Assembly (NCBI GenBank): GCA_024169445.1
Contig: JALKFA010000001.1
Coordinates: 3,968,001-4,032,000 of the forward strand
DNA length: 64,000 nt
DNA from: Buttiauxella agrestis ATCC 33320
Lineage (GTDB): Bacteria; Pseudomonadota; Gammaproteobacteria; Enterobacterales; Enterobacteriaceae
Direction: 5' to 3'
Position numbers and translations under genes: made by a program. Shown piece by piece: positions 37,660 to 48,341 of the stretch. The notes beneath the pieces are model-generated. The model was not told where the DNA came from. It was given only the letters and a program-made list of their open reading frames with translations, and did not search any database. Position 1 is the first letter of the stretch, and every line of letters begins with the position of its first letter.

Positions 37660-39264
37660 TCATGGAGTGACAAGCACCCCGTTAGTGACTAAATCTTTGC
37701 TGATGCCTTGTTCAGTAGCACTTTCCAGATTAAACACTGCAACGACACCACTCAGGTGTTCGGCCTGGCTTGCCAGCGCATCGGTGGCGGCTGCGGCTTC
37801 TTCTACCAGTGCAGCATTCTGTTGGGTGACCTGATCCATCTGGCTGACTGCCTGCGCCACCTGTTCGATGCCGCGACGTTGCTCGTCAGAGGCGGAAGCA
37901 ATTTCGCCCATAATGTCGTTAACCTGCGTCACCGAACGGACGATCTCCGCCATCGTCGTCGCGGCGGTATCCACCAGTTGCGAACCCTGATGCACGCGGT
38001 CAACCGACTCTTCAATCAACACTTTGATCTCTTTTGCCGCCTGCGCACTGCGTTGTGCCAGGTTGCGCACCTCGCCTGCGACTACGGCAAATCCACGCCC
38101 TTGCTCGCCAGCACGAGCCGCTTCAACGGCGGCGTTCAGTGCCAGAATATTGGTCTGGAAAGCGATGCCATCAATCACGCTGGTGATGTCACCAATTTTC
38201 TTCGAGCTTCCGGCGATGTCGTGCATGGTACGTGCGACATTGGCCGCTTGCTGGCCGCCTTGCTGCGCGGTATCGGCGGCAGTGCGAGAAAGCTGCGCTG
38301 CCTGGCGCGCGTTGTCGGCGTTCTGGCTCACGGTTGCGGTGAGTTGTTCCATACTGGCGGCGGTTTCCGCCAGCGACGCAGCCTGCTGTTCGGTACGTGA
38401 TGAAAGGTCATTGTTGCCCGCAGCAATTTCTGCGATACCGGTGTGCATCGCGCTGCTGCCCTGGCGAACCTGCCCCACCGTCTCTTTAAGCTCCTGCTGC
38501 ATGTTTTTCAGGCTGCGGAAAATCTCAGAGATTTCGTTACGCCCAAAGACACCGATCGGGCGTGCCAAATCCCCGGCGGCAATATGCTCAAAATGACTGC
38601 GGACGATTTCAAGTGGGCGCACCAGCATTCTGCGTGACCAGACGATTGAGCCAATCAGCATCAGAATCGCAATCACCGTGACACAGGCAAAAATAATGGC
38701 CGAGATCTGGTAATTGGTTTTGCTGTCTGCACTCGACGCCGCCACGATGTCATTAATACTTTGCTGCCAGGCATTAAAGTTGGCATCAAAAATATCCTGT
38801 GACTTCTGAATCGGCGCGCTGAGGAAATCAGAAAGCTGATTGCTCTCAAGCCAGGTCGACTGATGCTGCAGATCATCGCGATAGGTGGCGTAACTTTGTT
38901 TGGTTGACGCCATCATCTCCTCACCTTCTTTATTCAAAGGTGGGATTTCCAGAAACTGGTTAAACAACATGTCAGCCTGTTTCAGGCTGCCGCGCGCGTT
39001 GGCCATCAGCCGTTTAATATCGTCTTGCGGATAACTGAGTGCCGTCAGCGTCCCGGCCCGGCTCAGCGCCGTGCTGGCCTGCAACAAAGCCGCACGGCTT
39101 TGCGTTAGGGTGTCACGTTGCTGGTTTCCGACTTCAACCATTTTTAAATTCTGAAAGTCATCCCTGAATGCCCAAAAGGACAGTCCATTACTGCCAATCT
39201 GCAATACGCCGCAGACGATCAAGATTAACAACAGCGTGGTCGAAATTCGGATACGGTTGAACAT
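37660..39264 (-). CDS. tap: Methyl-accepting chemotaxis protein Tap
   Basis: A 534-residue chemoreceptor closely resembling E. coli Tap in its N-terminus ([10 protein letters not shown]) and periplasmic region (Gly-Thr-Leu-Thr-Ala-Leu-Ser-Tyr-Pro). Two membrane segments, a HAMP domain and the conserved signalling tip [13 protein letters not shown] are present. It lacks the C-terminal Asn-Trp-Glu-Thr-Phe CheR-docking pentapeptide, as does E. coli Tap, so it depends on Tar for adaptation. Tap senses dipeptides via DppA and pyrimidines in E. coli. ATG 39264 has a GGGG ribosome binding site; a GTG precedes it in frame. Confidence 0.93.
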   Translation of the reverse strand: MFNRIRISTTLLLILIVCGVLQIGSNGLSFWAFRDDFQNLKMVEVGNQQRDTLTQSRAALLQASTALSRAGTLTALSYPQDDIKRLMANARGSLKQADMLFNQFLEIPPLNKEGEEMMASTKQSYATYRDDLQHQSTWLESNQLSDFLSAPIQKSQDIFDANFNAWQQSINDIVAASSADSKTNYQISAIIFACVTVIAILMLIGSIVWSRRMLVRPLEIVRSHFEHIAAGDLARPIGVFGRNEISEIFRSLKNMQQELKETVGQVRQGSSAMHTGIAEIAAGNNDLSSRTEQQAASLAETAASMEQLTATVSQNADNARQAAQLSRTAADTAQQGGQQAANVARTMHDIAGSSKKIGDITSVIDGIAFQTNILALNAAVEAARAGEQGRGFAVVAGEVRNLAQRSAQAAKEIKVLIEESVDRVHQGSQLVDTAATTMAEIVRSVTQVNDIMGEIASASDEQRRGIEQVAQAVSQMDQVTQQNAALVEEAAAATDALASQAEHLSGVVAVFNLESATEQGISKDLVTNGVLVTP

Positions 39265-39306
39265 CACATCCCCTCAGCTGGCATGTCTGGCAGCCATTAA
39301 TGATTC

Positions 39307-40968
39307 TTAGAAAGTTTCCCAATTGTCGTCATGCCCACTGACGGTGGCTTTACTGGTCTTGAGAACCGGTGTCGCCACACTCGAGGCAATAACAGCAGGC
39401 GTCGTCGCGGGTTCAGCCTGTAAACGGAAGGCTGCGACCAGTTGGTTTAGCATGCTGGCTTGTTCTTCAAGGGCGGCTGCGGCAGAAGCCGATTCTTCCA
39501 CCAGTGAAGCGTTCTGTTGCGTGACGCGGTCCATTTCAGACACCGCCAGCGCAACTTGATCGATACCGCGGCTTTGTTCGTCAGAGGCGGAAGCAATTTC
39601 GCCCATGATGTCTGTCACGCGCGTCACCGCATTGACGATGTCGCTCATCGTTTCCCCGGCGCTTTCCACCAGCACTGAGCCGGTATCCACGCGGGAAACT
39701 GAATCTTCAATCAGCGATTTGATCTCTTTGGCGGCCTGCGCACTGCGCTGCGCCAGATTACGCACTTCGCCCGCGACTACCGCGAATCCACGGCCTTGCT
39801 CACCGGCACGTGCCGCTTCCACCGCGGCGTTCAGCGCCAGGATGTTGGTCTGAAAAGCGATGCCATCAATTACGCCGGTAATGTCAGCGATTTTTTTCGA
39901 GGAGCCTGCGATGTCGTGCATGGTTTTCACCACGCCATCCACCACTTTGCCGCCACGCTGGGCCGTTTCGGAGGCGCTTAAGGCCAGTTGTGAAGCCTGG
40001 CGGGCATTTTCGGCGTTCTGTTTCACCGTCGCAGTAAGCTGTTCCATGCTGGCAGCTGTTTCTTCAAGCGAAGCGGCTTGCTGTTCGGTGCGCGATGAAA
40101 GGTCATTATTTCCGGCGGCAATTTCGCTGGCTCCGCTATAAATCGCGTCGGAACCATCACGCACGCTGCCAACGGTGATAATCAGTTCTTGCTGCATATG
40201 GCGCACGCTGGAAGTCAGCACGCTGATTTCATTGCGCCCGCTGGACACGATATTTTCCGTCAAGTTGCCGTTAGCGATTTCACGAATATGGCCGATAACC
40301 ACTGACAGCGGTTGCAGCAGAATGCGGCGCATCCCAGCCCACACCAGCAGAATCACTGCAAAGAGCGCTAACGCCAGTCCGGCGATTTGCCATTTGGCAA
40401 AGTTGTAATTATGGGTGCTGGCAATAAACGACTGCTCATACATGCGGTCGTTCATGGCGATGTAATTACCATATTCAGTCTGGAGGGCGTTTTGCAGGCT
40501 TTGCGTGGACTGCGCAAAATAGGCGTCCATGTTGCCACTTTCCAGGTAACCCACCAGTTCGCTCAGCGCCTGGTTGTAGTTCTGGTAATCGTCATCAATG
40601 CCTTTGACCAGGGTTTCCAGCTCTGGGTTAATAGCGGGGATTTGTTTAAACAGGGCGTAATGTTGCTGGGCGCTGGCCAGGGATTTTTTAGCGTTATTGA
40701 GCAGTTCGGTTTTAGCCGCACTTTGCCCATTGCTGGCATCCATCATCATACGAGCGGCGGAGCGGCTGAGATTGATGCGGGTTTGCAGCATCAATTCCCA
40801 GGTATTAGCCAGTTCCGATTGTTGAACGCGTAACTCTCTGGAAACTTTAAAACTGTCGTTATTATCTTTAAGTGAGTTAAAAAACATTCCGCCAGAGATG
40901 AGCTGGAGGAGTGCAAACACCACCAACACCATCAAAAGCACGGTGACAACGCGAATACGGTTCAACAT
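39307..40968 (-). CDS. tar: Methyl-accepting chemotaxis protein Tar
   Basis: A 553-residue aspartate-type receptor, the length of E. coli Tar. The periplasmic helix [15 protein letters not shown] keeps Arg64, Arg69 and Arg73, the aspartate ligands. The C-terminus ends with the Asn-Trp-Glu-Thr-Phe docking peptide. The open frame continues upstream to 41148, but that 60-residue extension runs through the promoter and a degenerate REP sequence and is not coding. A perfect sigma-28 promoter lies just upstream. First gene of tar-tap-cheRBYZ. Confidence 0.96.
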   Translation of the reverse strand: MLNRIRVVTVLLMVLVVFALLQLISGGMFFNSLKDNNDSFKVSRELRVQQSELANTWELMLQTRINLSRSAARMMMDASNGQSAAKTELLNNAKKSLASAQQHYALFKQIPAINPELETLVKGIDDDYQNYNQALSELVGYLESGNMDAYFAQSTQSLQNALQTEYGNYIAMNDRMYEQSFIASTHNYNFAKWQIAGLALALFAVILLVWAGMRRILLQPLSVVIGHIREIANGNLTENIVSSGRNEISVLTSSVRHMQQELIITVGSVRDGSDAIYSGASEIAAGNNDLSSRTEQQAASLEETAASMEQLTATVKQNAENARQASQLALSASETAQRGGKVVDGVVKTMHDIAGSSKKIADITGVIDGIAFQTNILALNAAVEAARAGEQGRGFAVVAGEVRNLAQRSAQAAKEIKSLIEDSVSRVDTGSVLVESAGETMSDIVNAVTRVTDIMGEIASASDEQSRGIDQVALAVSEMDRVTQQNASLVEESASAAAALEEQASMLNQLVAAFRLQAEPATTPAVIASSVATPVLKTSKATVSGHDDNWETF

Positions 40969-40999
40969 ATAACACCCTTTTAATGATTTCTTATCGGTG

Positions 41000-41026
41000 T
41001 TATCGGCATACGGTGTCGAAACTTTA
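41000..41026 (-). promoter_or_regulatory. Sigma-28 (FliA) class III promoter of tar
   Basis: On the minus strand TAAAGTTT, 11 bases, then GCCGATAA: an exact match to the flagellar sigma-28 consensus, 31 bases before the tar start codon. Confidence 0.95.
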
Positions 41027-41049
41027 CGTGAAACTTTTGGGATGTTTTT

Positions 41050-41094
41050 GTCGGATAAGGACGTCGGGGCACTGCGATTGCCCAACCTACGGAC
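41050..41094. repeat. Degenerate REP-like sequence upstream of tar
   Basis: TGTCGGATAAGGACG at one end and CCCAACCTACGG at the other resemble REP arms, but the middle does not pair well. It lies in the divergent gap between tar and the symporter gene. Confidence 0.35.
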
Positions 41095-41305
41095 GAGCGG
41101 ACAATGGCGGTAGTTGCATGATTGCTGACATGTTGTTGCATAAGGCATTCCGTATTAACAAATGCGACAAAAAGTAAAAAATAGTTGAATCCGGACGCTG
41201 TTTGCTTCAATTTATGGGCCGAATACTTATTGGGCAAACATAATAATTATATATGGTTCAATAGGTTAAATTATTGTTACTAAACCGGATGGGGTTACTA
41301 CGTAA

Positions 41306-42568
41306 GTGTCAAACTCAAACAAACTCACGCTGTTTATTTTGCTATTCATGTTCGCCGGTATTCTCTCGGGCGCCGCCATTCATGAATACGCTGCCGCAGA
41401 CAACATCAAAAGTTATGCCGAAAACATCACGCTGTTTACCGACATTTTTTTACGACTGATCAAAATGGTGATTGCCCCTTTGGTGTTTAGCACCTTAACG
41501 GTTGGCATCATGAAGATGGGCGAAACGTCAACTATTGGCCGCGTCGGTGGTAAAGCGATGGTGTGGTTTGTCTCCTCTTCCATCCTTTCCATTCTGGTGG
41601 GTTTGTTCATCGTCACGCTCCAGCAGCCTGGTGCGGGCATGAATCTCCAGGTTCCGGCAGGTGATGTGCAAACCGGCCTTGCGGTTAGCGGCATGAACCT
41701 GAAAGCCTTTATCTCGCATACCATTCCAACCAGTATTGCGGGCGCGATGTCGAATAACGAAATCCTGCAAATTGTGGTGTTCTCTTTATTCTTCGGTATT
41801 GCGGGCGCTTCGCTTGGCGAGAAATTCAACACGCCATTAGTGGCAGCGCTGGATGTGGTTTCCCACATCATGCTGAAAGTGACGGGTTATGTAATGTACG
41901 TGGCACCGCTGGCAATTTTTGCCGCGATATCTTCTGTGGTGGCCACCGAAGGTTTGGGTATTTTGCTCAACTACGCCTCGTTTATCGGCGGTTACTATCT
42001 GGCGATCATCCTCACCTGCATGGTGCTGATTGGCGTCGGTTACATGGTGCTCAAGCGTGATGTGTTCCGCCTGATTGCCATGCTCAAAGACCCAGTTCTG
42101 GTTGCGTTTACTACCAGCAGCTCAGAAGCGGCTTATCCTAAAACATTGGATCAGCTCACGCGCTTTGGTTGCTCACGTAACATTGCATCCTTTGTTCTGC
42201 CGATTGGTTATTCGTTCAACCTGGTCGGTTCGATGGTGTACTGCTCTTTTGCTTCGATGTTTATCGCCCAGGCCTATAACATCCACCTGAATTTCTCTGA
42301 GATTGTGGTACTGATGCTGACGTTGATGCTGGCATCGAAAGGTATCGCTGGGGTGCCGCGTTCTGCACTGGTGGTGCTGGCTGCCACCATTCCAAGCTTT
42401 AATATCCCGGTGGCAGGTATTTTGCTGCTGATGGGTATCGACCACTTCCTCGACATGGGCCGTTCAGCGATTAACGTGCTGGGTAACGGTGTGGCAACAG
42501 CGATGTTGTCGAAAAACGAAGGCGAGATGGAAGAAGAAGTCGAAGCTGGCGAACGCGTAGAAGCGTAA
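41306..42568 (+). CDS. Dicarboxylate/amino acid:cation symporter (DAACS family)
   Basis: A 420-residue polytopic transporter starting with GTG. Arg-Leu-Ile-Lys-Met-Val-Ile-Ala-Pro-Leu-Val-Phe, the serine-rich Thr-Thr-Ser-Ser-Ser-Glu-Ala-Ala-Tyr-Pro re-entrant loop and Phe-Leu-Asp-Met-Gly-Arg-Ser-Ala-Ile-Asn-Val in TM8 define the glutamate/C4-dicarboxylate family (GltP, DctA). The NMDGT motif in TM7, usually Phe-Asn-Leu-Asp-Gly-Ser/Thr, reads Phe-Asn-Leu-Val-Gly-Ser, losing the Asp. Substrate not determinable. It lies on the plus strand between tar and cheW, separating chemotaxis operons that adjoin in E. coli. Confidence 0.87.
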   Translation: MSNSNKLTLFILLFMFAGILSGAAIHEYAAADNIKSYAENITLFTDIFLRLIKMVIAPLVFSTLTVGIMKMGETSTIGRVGGKAMVWFVSSSILSILVGLFIVTLQQPGAGMNLQVPAGDVQTGLAVSGMNLKAFISHTIPTSIAGAMSNNEILQIVVFSLFFGIAGASLGEKFNTPLVAALDVVSHIMLKVTGYVMYVAPLAIFAAISSVVATEGLGILLNYASFIGGYYLAIILTCMVLIGVGYMVLKRDVFRLIAMLKDPVLVAFTTSSSEAAYPKTLDQLTRFGCSRNIASFVLPIGYSFNLVGSMVYCSFASMFIAQAYNIHLNFSEIVVLMLTLMLASKGIAGVPRSALVVLAATIPSFNIPVAGILLLMGIDHFLDMGRSAINVLGNGVATAMLSKNEGEMEEEVEAGERVEA

Positions 42569-42582
42569 TACGCTGATGATAG

Positions 42583-42616
42583 TGGCGGATGGCGCTTGCG
42601 CTTATCCGCCCTACAA
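42583..42616. repeat. REP element between symporter gene and cheW
   Basis: GGCGGAT and ATCCGCC flank a GCGCTTGCGCTT core, a Y-type REP palindrome in the gap between two convergent genes. Confidence 0.75.
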
Positions 42617-42628
42617 AACTAAATCAAA

Positions 42629-43129
42629 TCAGGCTACGCGGCTAACATCATCGATCAGTGCCATCTCTTCACTATTCAGCAACTTCTCAATGTTCACCAG
42701 AATCAGCATACGGTCACCCAGTGCGCCGAGACCAGTCAGGTATTCCGTTGACAGCGTGACGGCAAATTCAGGTGCCGGGCGGATTTGTTCAGCCGTCAGC
42801 GACAACACATCAGACACGCCATCCACCACAATCCCCACCACACGTTGGCCGAAGTTCAGCACGATAACCACCGTGTTATCGTTATATTCCACGTCATCTT
42901 GCGCAAACTTAATGCGCAGATCGAGGATAGGCACAATCACACCGCGCAGGTTGGTGACCCCTTTGATAAACGCAGGCGTGTTGGCAATACGCGTCACTTG
43001 ATCGTATCCGCGAATTTCCTGCACTTTTAAAATGTCGATGCCGTACTCTTCGTCGCCGAGAGTGAAAACGAGGAACTCTTGCCCTACCGTTTCCCCGGTC
43101 ATTTTTGTCACATTAGTTAATCCAGTCAT
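42629..43129 (-). CDS. cheW: Chemotaxis coupling protein CheW
   Basis: A 166-residue SH3-like adaptor (E. coli 167) joining receptors to CheA. [12 protein letters not shown] and [14 protein letters not shown] are the expected core segments. Last gene of motAB-cheAW. Confidence 0.98.
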   Translation of the reverse strand: MTGLTNVTKMTGETVGQEFLVFTLGDEEYGIDILKVQEIRGYDQVTRIANTPAFIKGVTNLRGVIVPILDLRIKFAQDDVEYNDNTVVIVLNFGQRVVGIVVDGVSDVLSLTAEQIRPAPEFAVTLSTEYLTGLGALGDRMLILVNIEKLLNSEEMALIDDVSRVA

Positions 43130-43158
43130 TTAATTATCCTATTCTAAAACCCGGAGGA

Positions 43159-45171
43159 TCAGGCGGCGTGGCCGGCCATACGTTGTTCACGGTTCAAACC
43201 TTGCAGCGCAGAAACATCAACAATCAGCGCCACACTGCCATCGCCAAGAATGGTGGCAGCAGAAATACCCGGCACTTTGCGATAGTTACTTTCGAGGTTT
43301 TTCACCACCACCTGGTGCTGACCAATCAACTGGTCGACCAATAGTGCGTAACGCCGTCCGGCACTTTGCAAAATCACCACGATGCCCTGCGTCGCTTCAG
43401 TTTTAGCGCCAGTCACATCAAACACTTTCCACAGTTCAACCAGCGGCAAGTATTCGCCACGCACTTCAAGCACGCGCTCGCCACCCGCCAGCGGATGCAA
43501 ATCATCTTCCTTCGGCTGTAACGACTCCATCACCGCGTTGAGCGGCAAGATAAAGACTTCGTCACAAACTTTGACCGACATGCCATCAAGAATAGCGAGG
43601 GTCAGCGGCAACATAATGCGGATGGTGGTGCCGACATTGGCCTGCGATTTGATTTCAACATGGCCACCCATTTCCTGGATGTTACGTTTCACCACGTCCA
43701 TACCGACACCGCGCCCGGACACATCAGTGACCTGCTCGGCGGTGGAGAACCCTGGGGCAAAAATCAGCATGCCCACTTCATCGTCAGACATGTTTTCGTG
43801 TACCGCCATGCCTTGCGACAGCGCTTTGGCAAGAATGCGCTCACGGTTCAGGCCAGCACCATCATCAGAAACTTCGATGCAGATATTCCCGCCCTGGTGT
43901 TCTGCCGAAAGAATCAAATTTCCTACCGCCGATTTACCCGCCGCGTGGCGTTTTTCCGGCGATTCGATACCGTGGTCGAGACTGTTACGCACCAGGTGAG
44001 TTAATGGGTCAATAATGCGTTCGATTAAACTTTTATCCAGCTCCGTTGAGCTACCCTGCAAAGTCAGTTCGACTTGTTTACCCAATTTACCCGCCAGATC
44101 ACGTACCAGACGCGGGAAGCGACTGAAGACATACTCCATTGGCATCATTCGGATAGACATCACTGACTCTTGCAGGTCACGGGCGTTACGTTGTAACTGA
44201 CCCATACTGGTAATCAATTCGCCGTGTTCAACCGGGTCAAGTTCGTTGGAACGTTGGGCTAACATCGACTGGGTAATCACCAGTTCGCCTACCAGGTTAA
44301 TCAGCTGATCGACCTTTTCCACGGCGACACGGATGCTGCTTGACTCACTGACACGCGGCGGTTTGCTTTCTCTTTCGCTACGTGGTGCAACGGGTGCCGC
44401 AACCGCAGCCACTGGTTGCTCTGCATTCACAGCAACAGCAACCGGCGTTTCAGCTGCTACAACTTCCGCAACTTCTTCTGCTGTGCCGCTTGCCACTAAT
44501 GGCAGGAATTCGATCTGTTCAGGTTCGATAACAAAACAGAGCACCGCGCTGATGTCATCGGCACAGACGGTGGTTTCCAGCGTCGCGGTCACTGAGCTTT
44601 CACCCTGCTCGACATCGCTTATCGTGCCGAGGTTAGATAGCTCCTCGAGCAACAAACTGCGCTCGCTGGCTTTCAAACCGGTAATGGCAATGCGTAAATA
44701 GCCGTCACTGGCAGGCGCTGTTTCAACAGTTTCTTTTTCAACAACCGTTAATTTTGTAGCCTGCGTTGGGGCTTCACCTTTGGCTTCCAGAGCCAGTTGG
44801 CGTAACGCTTTGCAGATATAATCGAAACTCTCAGCATCCGGTTCCTGGGAGTTTTTATAAGCGTCCAACTGTTCCTGCATAATATCTTTGGTTTCCAAAA
44901 ACAGGTTGATGATATCGGTGTTGAGTTGCATCTCACCACGTCGCGCTTCGTCCAGCAGGTTTTCCATTAAGTGCGTGGTTTCCTGCAAAATGGAGAAACC
45001 GAACGTTCCCGCGCCCCCTTTGATCGAGTGCGCAGCACGAAATATGGCATTCAGCTGTTCTGAATCCGGCGCTTCAGGCACCAGGTTCAGCAGATGTTGT
45101 TCCATATCAGCCAGTAGCTCGTCGGCCTCGTCAAAAAATGTTTGGTAAAAATCGCTGATATCCATACTCAC
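43159..45171 (-). CDS. cheA: Chemotaxis histidine kinase CheA
   Basis: CheA autophosphorylates and passes phosphate to CheY and CheB. It has 670 residues (E. coli 654). The P1 domain contains His48 in Ala-Ala-His-Ser-Ile-Lys-Gly-Gly-Ala-Gly. The P2 region and its linkers (about 140-270) are the most divergent and include an Ala/Val-rich stretch that explains the extra length. P3-P4-P5 are conserved, with Leu-Val-Arg-Asn-Ser-Leu-Asp-His-Gly-Ile (N box), Asp-Asp-Gly-Ala-Gly and Gly-Arg-Gly-Val-Gly-Met-Asp-Val. It follows motB by four bases. Confidence 0.98.
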   Translation of the reverse strand: MSMDISDFYQTFFDEADELLADMEQHLLNLVPEAPDSEQLNAIFRAAHSIKGGAGTFGFSILQETTHLMENLLDEARRGEMQLNTDIINLFLETKDIMQEQLDAYKNSQEPDAESFDYICKALRQLALEAKGEAPTQATKLTVVEKETVETAPASDGYLRIAITGLKASERSLLLEELSNLGTISDVEQGESSVTATLETTVCADDISAVLCFVIEPEQIEFLPLVASGTAEEVAEVVAAETPVAVAVNAEQPVAAVAAPVAPRSERESKPPRVSESSSIRVAVEKVDQLINLVGELVITQSMLAQRSNELDPVEHGELITSMGQLQRNARDLQESVMSIRMMPMEYVFSRFPRLVRDLAGKLGKQVELTLQGSSTELDKSLIERIIDPLTHLVRNSLDHGIESPEKRHAAGKSAVGNLILSAEHQGGNICIEVSDDGAGLNRERILAKALSQGMAVHENMSDDEVGMLIFAPGFSTAEQVTDVSGRGVGMDVVKRNIQEMGGHVEIKSQANVGTTIRIMLPLTLAILDGMSVKVCDEVFILPLNAVMESLQPKEDDLHPLAGGERVLEVRGEYLPLVELWKVFDVTGAKTEATQGIVVILQSAGRRYALLVDQLIGQHQVVVKNLESNYRKVPGISAATILGDGSVALIVDVSALQGLNREQRMAGHAA

Positions 45172-45175
45172 GCTA

Positions 45176-46105
45176 TCACCTCGTACCGGATTGTGGCGGT
45201 AATGTGTTCTGCGCCGGTTCTACGGCCACAGGTTGTTGGAGAATGCTTAGTGGCTGATTATCGCTTTCTGCGTTTTCGTGCACGATGGCCTCTTCAGCTT
45301 GTTTATTCAGTACCAGCAAACTAATGCGTCGGTTGATCGCATCGCCAGGTCCGCGGTTTGTCAGGCGCATGGTGGAGGCCATGCCCACAACACGCAGGAC
45401 CTTGCCGTCGATAAGTCCACCCGACATCAGTTCGCGCCGCGAAGCATTTGCCCGGTCCGCAGATAACTCCCAGTTGCTATAACCACGCTCTCCCATGGCA
45501 TAAGGCAAATCATCAGTGTGACCAGACAAGCTAATTTTATTAGGAAAATCATTAAGTAACGGCGCAATACTGCGCAGAATATCGCGCATATAAGGCTCAA
45601 CTTCAGCGCTACCGTTTTTAAACATTGGGCGGTTCTGGCTGTCGATGATTTGTATCCGCAGCCCCTCTTGAACCAGGTCAATCTGCAGATGCGGACGCAG
45701 TGCTCGCAACCTGGGATCGGCGTCAATCAATTGATCCAGTTTGTCGGCCAATCGCTTGAGACGACTGGTTTCCATTTTTTTCCTGAGATCTTCAATGTTG
45801 GGTTGTCTTTTCACTTCGCCCTGTTGTTGGGTCACATCATCGCCACCGCCAGGAATCGGGCTTTGGCTATCGGCAATGCGTTGCCCGCCGGTAATCGCGG
45901 CAGAAAGTGGTGTACGGAAGTAGTCGGCAATTTGCGCCAGTTCTTTAGGGCTGGAGATGGAAATCAGCCACATCACCAGAAAAAAGGCCATCATCGCGGT
46001 CATAAAATCCGCGTAGGCAATTTTCCATGAACCGTGCGCGCCGCCGCCGTGGGCTTTGTGTTTGCGTCGTTTTACGACAACAATCGGGCGCGCGTTGTGT
46101 TTCAT
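45176..46105 (-). CDS. motB: Flagellar stator protein MotB
   Basis: A 309-residue stator subunit (E. coli 308). The single membrane segment starts [15 protein letters not shown], with the proton-carrying Asp near residue 32. The C-terminal OmpA-like peptidoglycan-binding domain shows Ser-Gly-His-Thr-Asp-Asp and Asn-Trp-Glu-Leu-Ser-Ala-Asp-Arg-Ala. It overlaps motA by four bases. Confidence 0.98.
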   Translation of the reverse strand: MKHNARPIVVVKRRKHKAHGGGAHGSWKIAYADFMTAMMAFFLVMWLISISSPKELAQIADYFRTPLSAAITGGQRIADSQSPIPGGGDDVTQQQGEVKRQPNIEDLRKKMETSRLKRLADKLDQLIDADPRLRALRPHLQIDLVQEGLRIQIIDSQNRPMFKNGSAEVEPYMRDILRSIAPLLNDFPNKISLSGHTDDLPYAMGERGYSNWELSADRANASRRELMSGGLIDGKVLRVVGMASTMRLTNRGPGDAINRRISLLVLNKQAEEAIVHENAESDNQPLSILQQPVAVEPAQNTLPPQSGTR

Positions 46106-46995
46106 ACTTCTTCTTCCGTGGCACGCTGCTGCGTGTTCGGGGAACGAACAGCACGCACATGTTCTTCAAGTTCAATGAACGACGGACGTTCACTGGAATA
46201 AAGAGTTTTACGGCCAAATTCGACAGCGATTGGCGGCGCATAACCGTTAAGGCTTGAGAGCAATGTGACTTTCACGCACTGCATCATTTTTGTGGTTTCA
46301 GCACTCTTTTGACGCAGAACGGTCGCCAGAGGCGAGATAAAACCGTAAGCCAGCAAAATCCCAAGGAAGGTTCCGACCATGGCGTGCGCAATCAGCGACC
46401 CCAGTTCACCTGCCGGTCTGTCGGCGGAAGCCAGTGCGTGAACCACGCCCATCACTGCCGCAACAATACCGAATGCCGGAAGGGAATCCCCCATTATTGC
46501 CAGGCTATTTGCCGGTATTTCCGCTTCACTTTCGTGGGTTTCAATTTCTTCATCCATCAACGCTTCAATTTCAAACGAGTTCATATTCCCGCTGATGATC
46601 AGGCGTAGATAATCAATAATGAAATCCAGCATCAAAGTGTCAGCTAAAATGCGCGGGTAGCTGGCGAATATTTCGCTCTCTTTAGGATTTTCAATATCAC
46701 GTTCCAGCGAAAACATCCCTTGTTGACGTGACTTCGCCATCAAGCGATATAACAACGCCATGAGATCCATATACATGCTTTTGGTATATTTCGAGCGACG
46801 AAAAAGTAATGGCAACGCTTTTATCGTCGCTTTAATCGCTTTACCGTTATTACCCACGATAAAGGCCCCAATACCCGCCCCACCAATGATGATAAATTCA
46901 GCTGGTTGATAGAGTGCGCCAAGATGACCGCCAGTCATCATATAGCCGCCGAATACTGTCGCAATAACGACCAGATAACCTATTACAATCAGCAC
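46102..46995 (-). CDS. motA: Flagellar stator protein MotA
   Basis: A 297-residue stator subunit (E. coli 295) with four membrane segments. It starts with GTG nine bases after an AAGGA ribosome binding site. The cytoplasmic loop has Phe-Arg-Arg-Ser-Lys-Tyr-Thr-Lys and later Met-Asp-Glu-Glu-Ile-Glu-Thr-His-Glu. TM3-TM4 contain [11 protein letters not shown] and Phe-Leu-Gly-Ile-Leu-Leu-Ala-Tyr-Gly, with the conserved prolines. First gene of motAB-cheAW. Confidence 0.98.
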   Translation of the reverse strand: MLIVIGYLVVIATVFGGYMMTGGHLGALYQPAEFIIIGGAGIGAFIVGNNGKAIKATIKALPLLFRRSKYTKSMYMDLMALLYRLMAKSRQQGMFSLERDIENPKESEIFASYPRILADTLMLDFIIDYLRLIISGNMNSFEIEALMDEEIETHESEAEIPANSLAIMGDSLPAFGIVAAVMGVVHALASADRPAGELGSLIAHAMVGTFLGILLAYGFISPLATVLRQKSAETTKMMQCVKVTLLSSLNGYAPPIAVEFGRKTLYSSERPSFIELEEHVRAVRSPNTQQRATEEEV

Positions 46996-47066
46996 GAGTA
47001 CATCCTTCTGCTGTTAAATGTGACGAGGAATCACAAATCAGAGGTGAAAACAGTCAGGCGCGGGGC

Positions 47067-47099
47067 AAAAAAAAGCAGCGATAATTGCTTATCGCTGCT
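47067..47099 (-). terminator. Terminator of flhDC
   Basis: On the minus strand AGCAGCGATAA pairs with TTATCGCTGCT and is followed by eight U residues, 25 bases past the flhC stop. Confidence 0.92.
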
Positions 47100-47123
47100 G
47101 GAGTGTTTATCCACACCGAACTG

Positions 47124-47702
47124 TTAAACGGCCTGTTTGACCTGTTCATCCAGCAGTTGTGGAATAATATCGGCAGTATTCGAAGAAAGTTTACGTCTTT
47201 TTACTGCTCTCGATGGAGGCTGGCACAAACTACAAGCAAAGCTGCCTGCTGGCTGGTGTGCGTGGGTGATAAAGTTACCACCGCAGCAATTACAACTACT
47301 CAATTCAAGCATATTGCTTTCAACAAAACGGACAAGGGTCCAGGCGCGAGTCAGCGCCAGTAGCGGGCCACCCTCTTGTGCCGGACACTGTTCAAGATAG
47401 AGGCGGTAAGCTTTGATGACCGCGTCAACACCGGAACATAATCCGGTGCGTAGTAAAAACTGCCAGGAGTTGCAAAACATGGAAGCATGGATATTTTGCT
47501 CCCAGGTCATAAACCAGTCGGTAGAAAAAGGTAGCATTCCTTTCGGCGGAGGACTCCCGCGGAGCTCTTTATAAAGTTTGATTAGTCTGCCACGGCTTAA
47601 TTGTGTTTCGCTTTCAAGCATCTGCAATCTAGCGCCCAGCGTGATTAATTCCATCGCCAGTTGTATGTCGCGGGCTTCCTGAACAATACTTTTCTCGCTC
47701 AT
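47124..47702 (-). CDS. flhC: Flagellar master regulator subunit FlhC
   Basis: FlhC joins FlhD in the FlhD4C2 activator of class II flagellar promoters. It has 192 residues as in E. coli. Cys residues in Ser-Cys-Asn-Cys-Cys-Gly-Gly and Phe-Ala-Cys-Ser-Leu-Cys provide the four-Cys zinc site. It is four bases after flhD. Confidence 0.98.
   Translation of the reverse strand: MSEKSIVQEARDIQLAMELITLGARLQMLESETQLSRGRLIKLYKELRGSPPPKGMLPFSTDWFMTWEQNIHASMFCNSWQFLLRTGLCSGVDAVIKAYRLYLEQCPAQEGGPLLALTRAWTLVRFVESNMLELSSCNCCGGNFITHAHQPAGSFACSLCQPPSRAVKRRKLSSNTADIIPQLLDEQVKQAV
47167..47193 (-). promoter_or_regulatory. Candidate sigma-28 promoter for motA inside the flhC 3' end
   Basis: TAAACTTT-N11-GCCGATAT on the minus strand differs from the consensus TAAAGTTT-N11-GCCGATAA at two positions. 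It lies about 170 bases before motA, but upstream of the flhC terminator, and overlaps coding sequence, so it may be coincidental. No better sigma-28 site was seen in the flhC-motA gap. Confidence 0.4.
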
Positions 47703-47706
47703 TTTG

Positions 47707-48057
47707 TTACGCCCTTTTTTTGCGAGGTGCCTCGTCTATCGGCGACACCTCTTTTAATAAGCGGGTGGATAACAAAATGCCAGTATGGATTTGCTGTAAA
47801 TCGTCCACACGTGAGTCTTGTGTTAAACGAGTAATTGATTGGTTATCACTAAAACGGAACTGACAAATCAGTTGATTGGTTTCCGCCAATTTTACCATTT
47901 GTGGCAAGGTTAATTCGCTAAGGGTATTGGCCATATCCTCGCTCACGCCCAAACGAAACATTGCTGAAGGTTTGTCGCCATTAATAAGGCGTTGCGCAAG
48001 AAGTAAATACGACAAATTAATATCGTAGATATGTTTTAACAACTCGGATGTATGCAT
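47707..48057 (-). CDS. flhD: Flagellar master regulator subunit FlhD
   Basis: A 116-residue subunit from the Met before [10 protein letters not shown]; a Met three codons upstream (48066) gives 119 residues. [13 protein letters not shown] and [10 protein letters not shown] are the family core. Transcribed from the CRP-dependent promoter upstream. Confidence 0.98.
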   Translation of the reverse strand: MHTSELLKHIYDINLSYLLLAQRLINGDKPSAMFRLGVSEDMANTLSELTLPQMVKLAETNQLICQFRFSDNQSITRLTQDSRVDDLQQIHTGILLSTRLLKEVSPIDEAPRKKRA

Positions 48058-48259
48058 TTTGTTCATCCTGAAAAACTAACTTTTATACATGCGGCGATGC
48101 CGCACCCCGTGAGTCGCCGGGAATTCCCGGTTAAAATTAAAACAACCAAAAAAAGCTCGTTAATTAACCGATAGGATGCACTGAATCCACCGCGCCAAAA
48201 ATGCAGTGAAACTTCCTTGTGGGTGCGTTCATATCCGAGCGTAAAAATTTGTAAGAAAT

Positions 48260-48273
48260 TAAGATTTTTCCTA
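48260..48273 (-). promoter_or_regulatory. RcsAB box of flhDC
   Basis: TAGGAAAAATCTTA on the minus strand resembles the RcsAB consensus and agrees with my memory of the E. coli flhDC box. It begins about five bases downstream of the inferred transcription start, where RcsB binding represses. Confidence 0.78.
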
Positions 48274-48284
48274 ATTCCGCGCAA

Positions 48285-48313
48285 ACTCTACTCGTAGCCC
48301 TTTAGACATACAA
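48285..48313 (-). promoter_or_regulatory. Promoter of flhDC (-35/-10)
   Basis: TTGTAT (48308-48313) and TAGAGT (48285-48290) are 17 bases apart. The predicted start near 48278 puts the CRP site centre at about -71.5, as in E. coli, and gives a leader of about 220 bases. Confidence 0.75.
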
Positions 48314-48341
48314 TGCGGGGGTCGTTAAATTTTCAAGTTTA

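Noticed and set aside
40969-41148. 60-residue N-terminal extension of tar
   Set aside because: It covers the sigma-28 promoter and a degenerate REP; E. coli Tar starts at the downstream Met.
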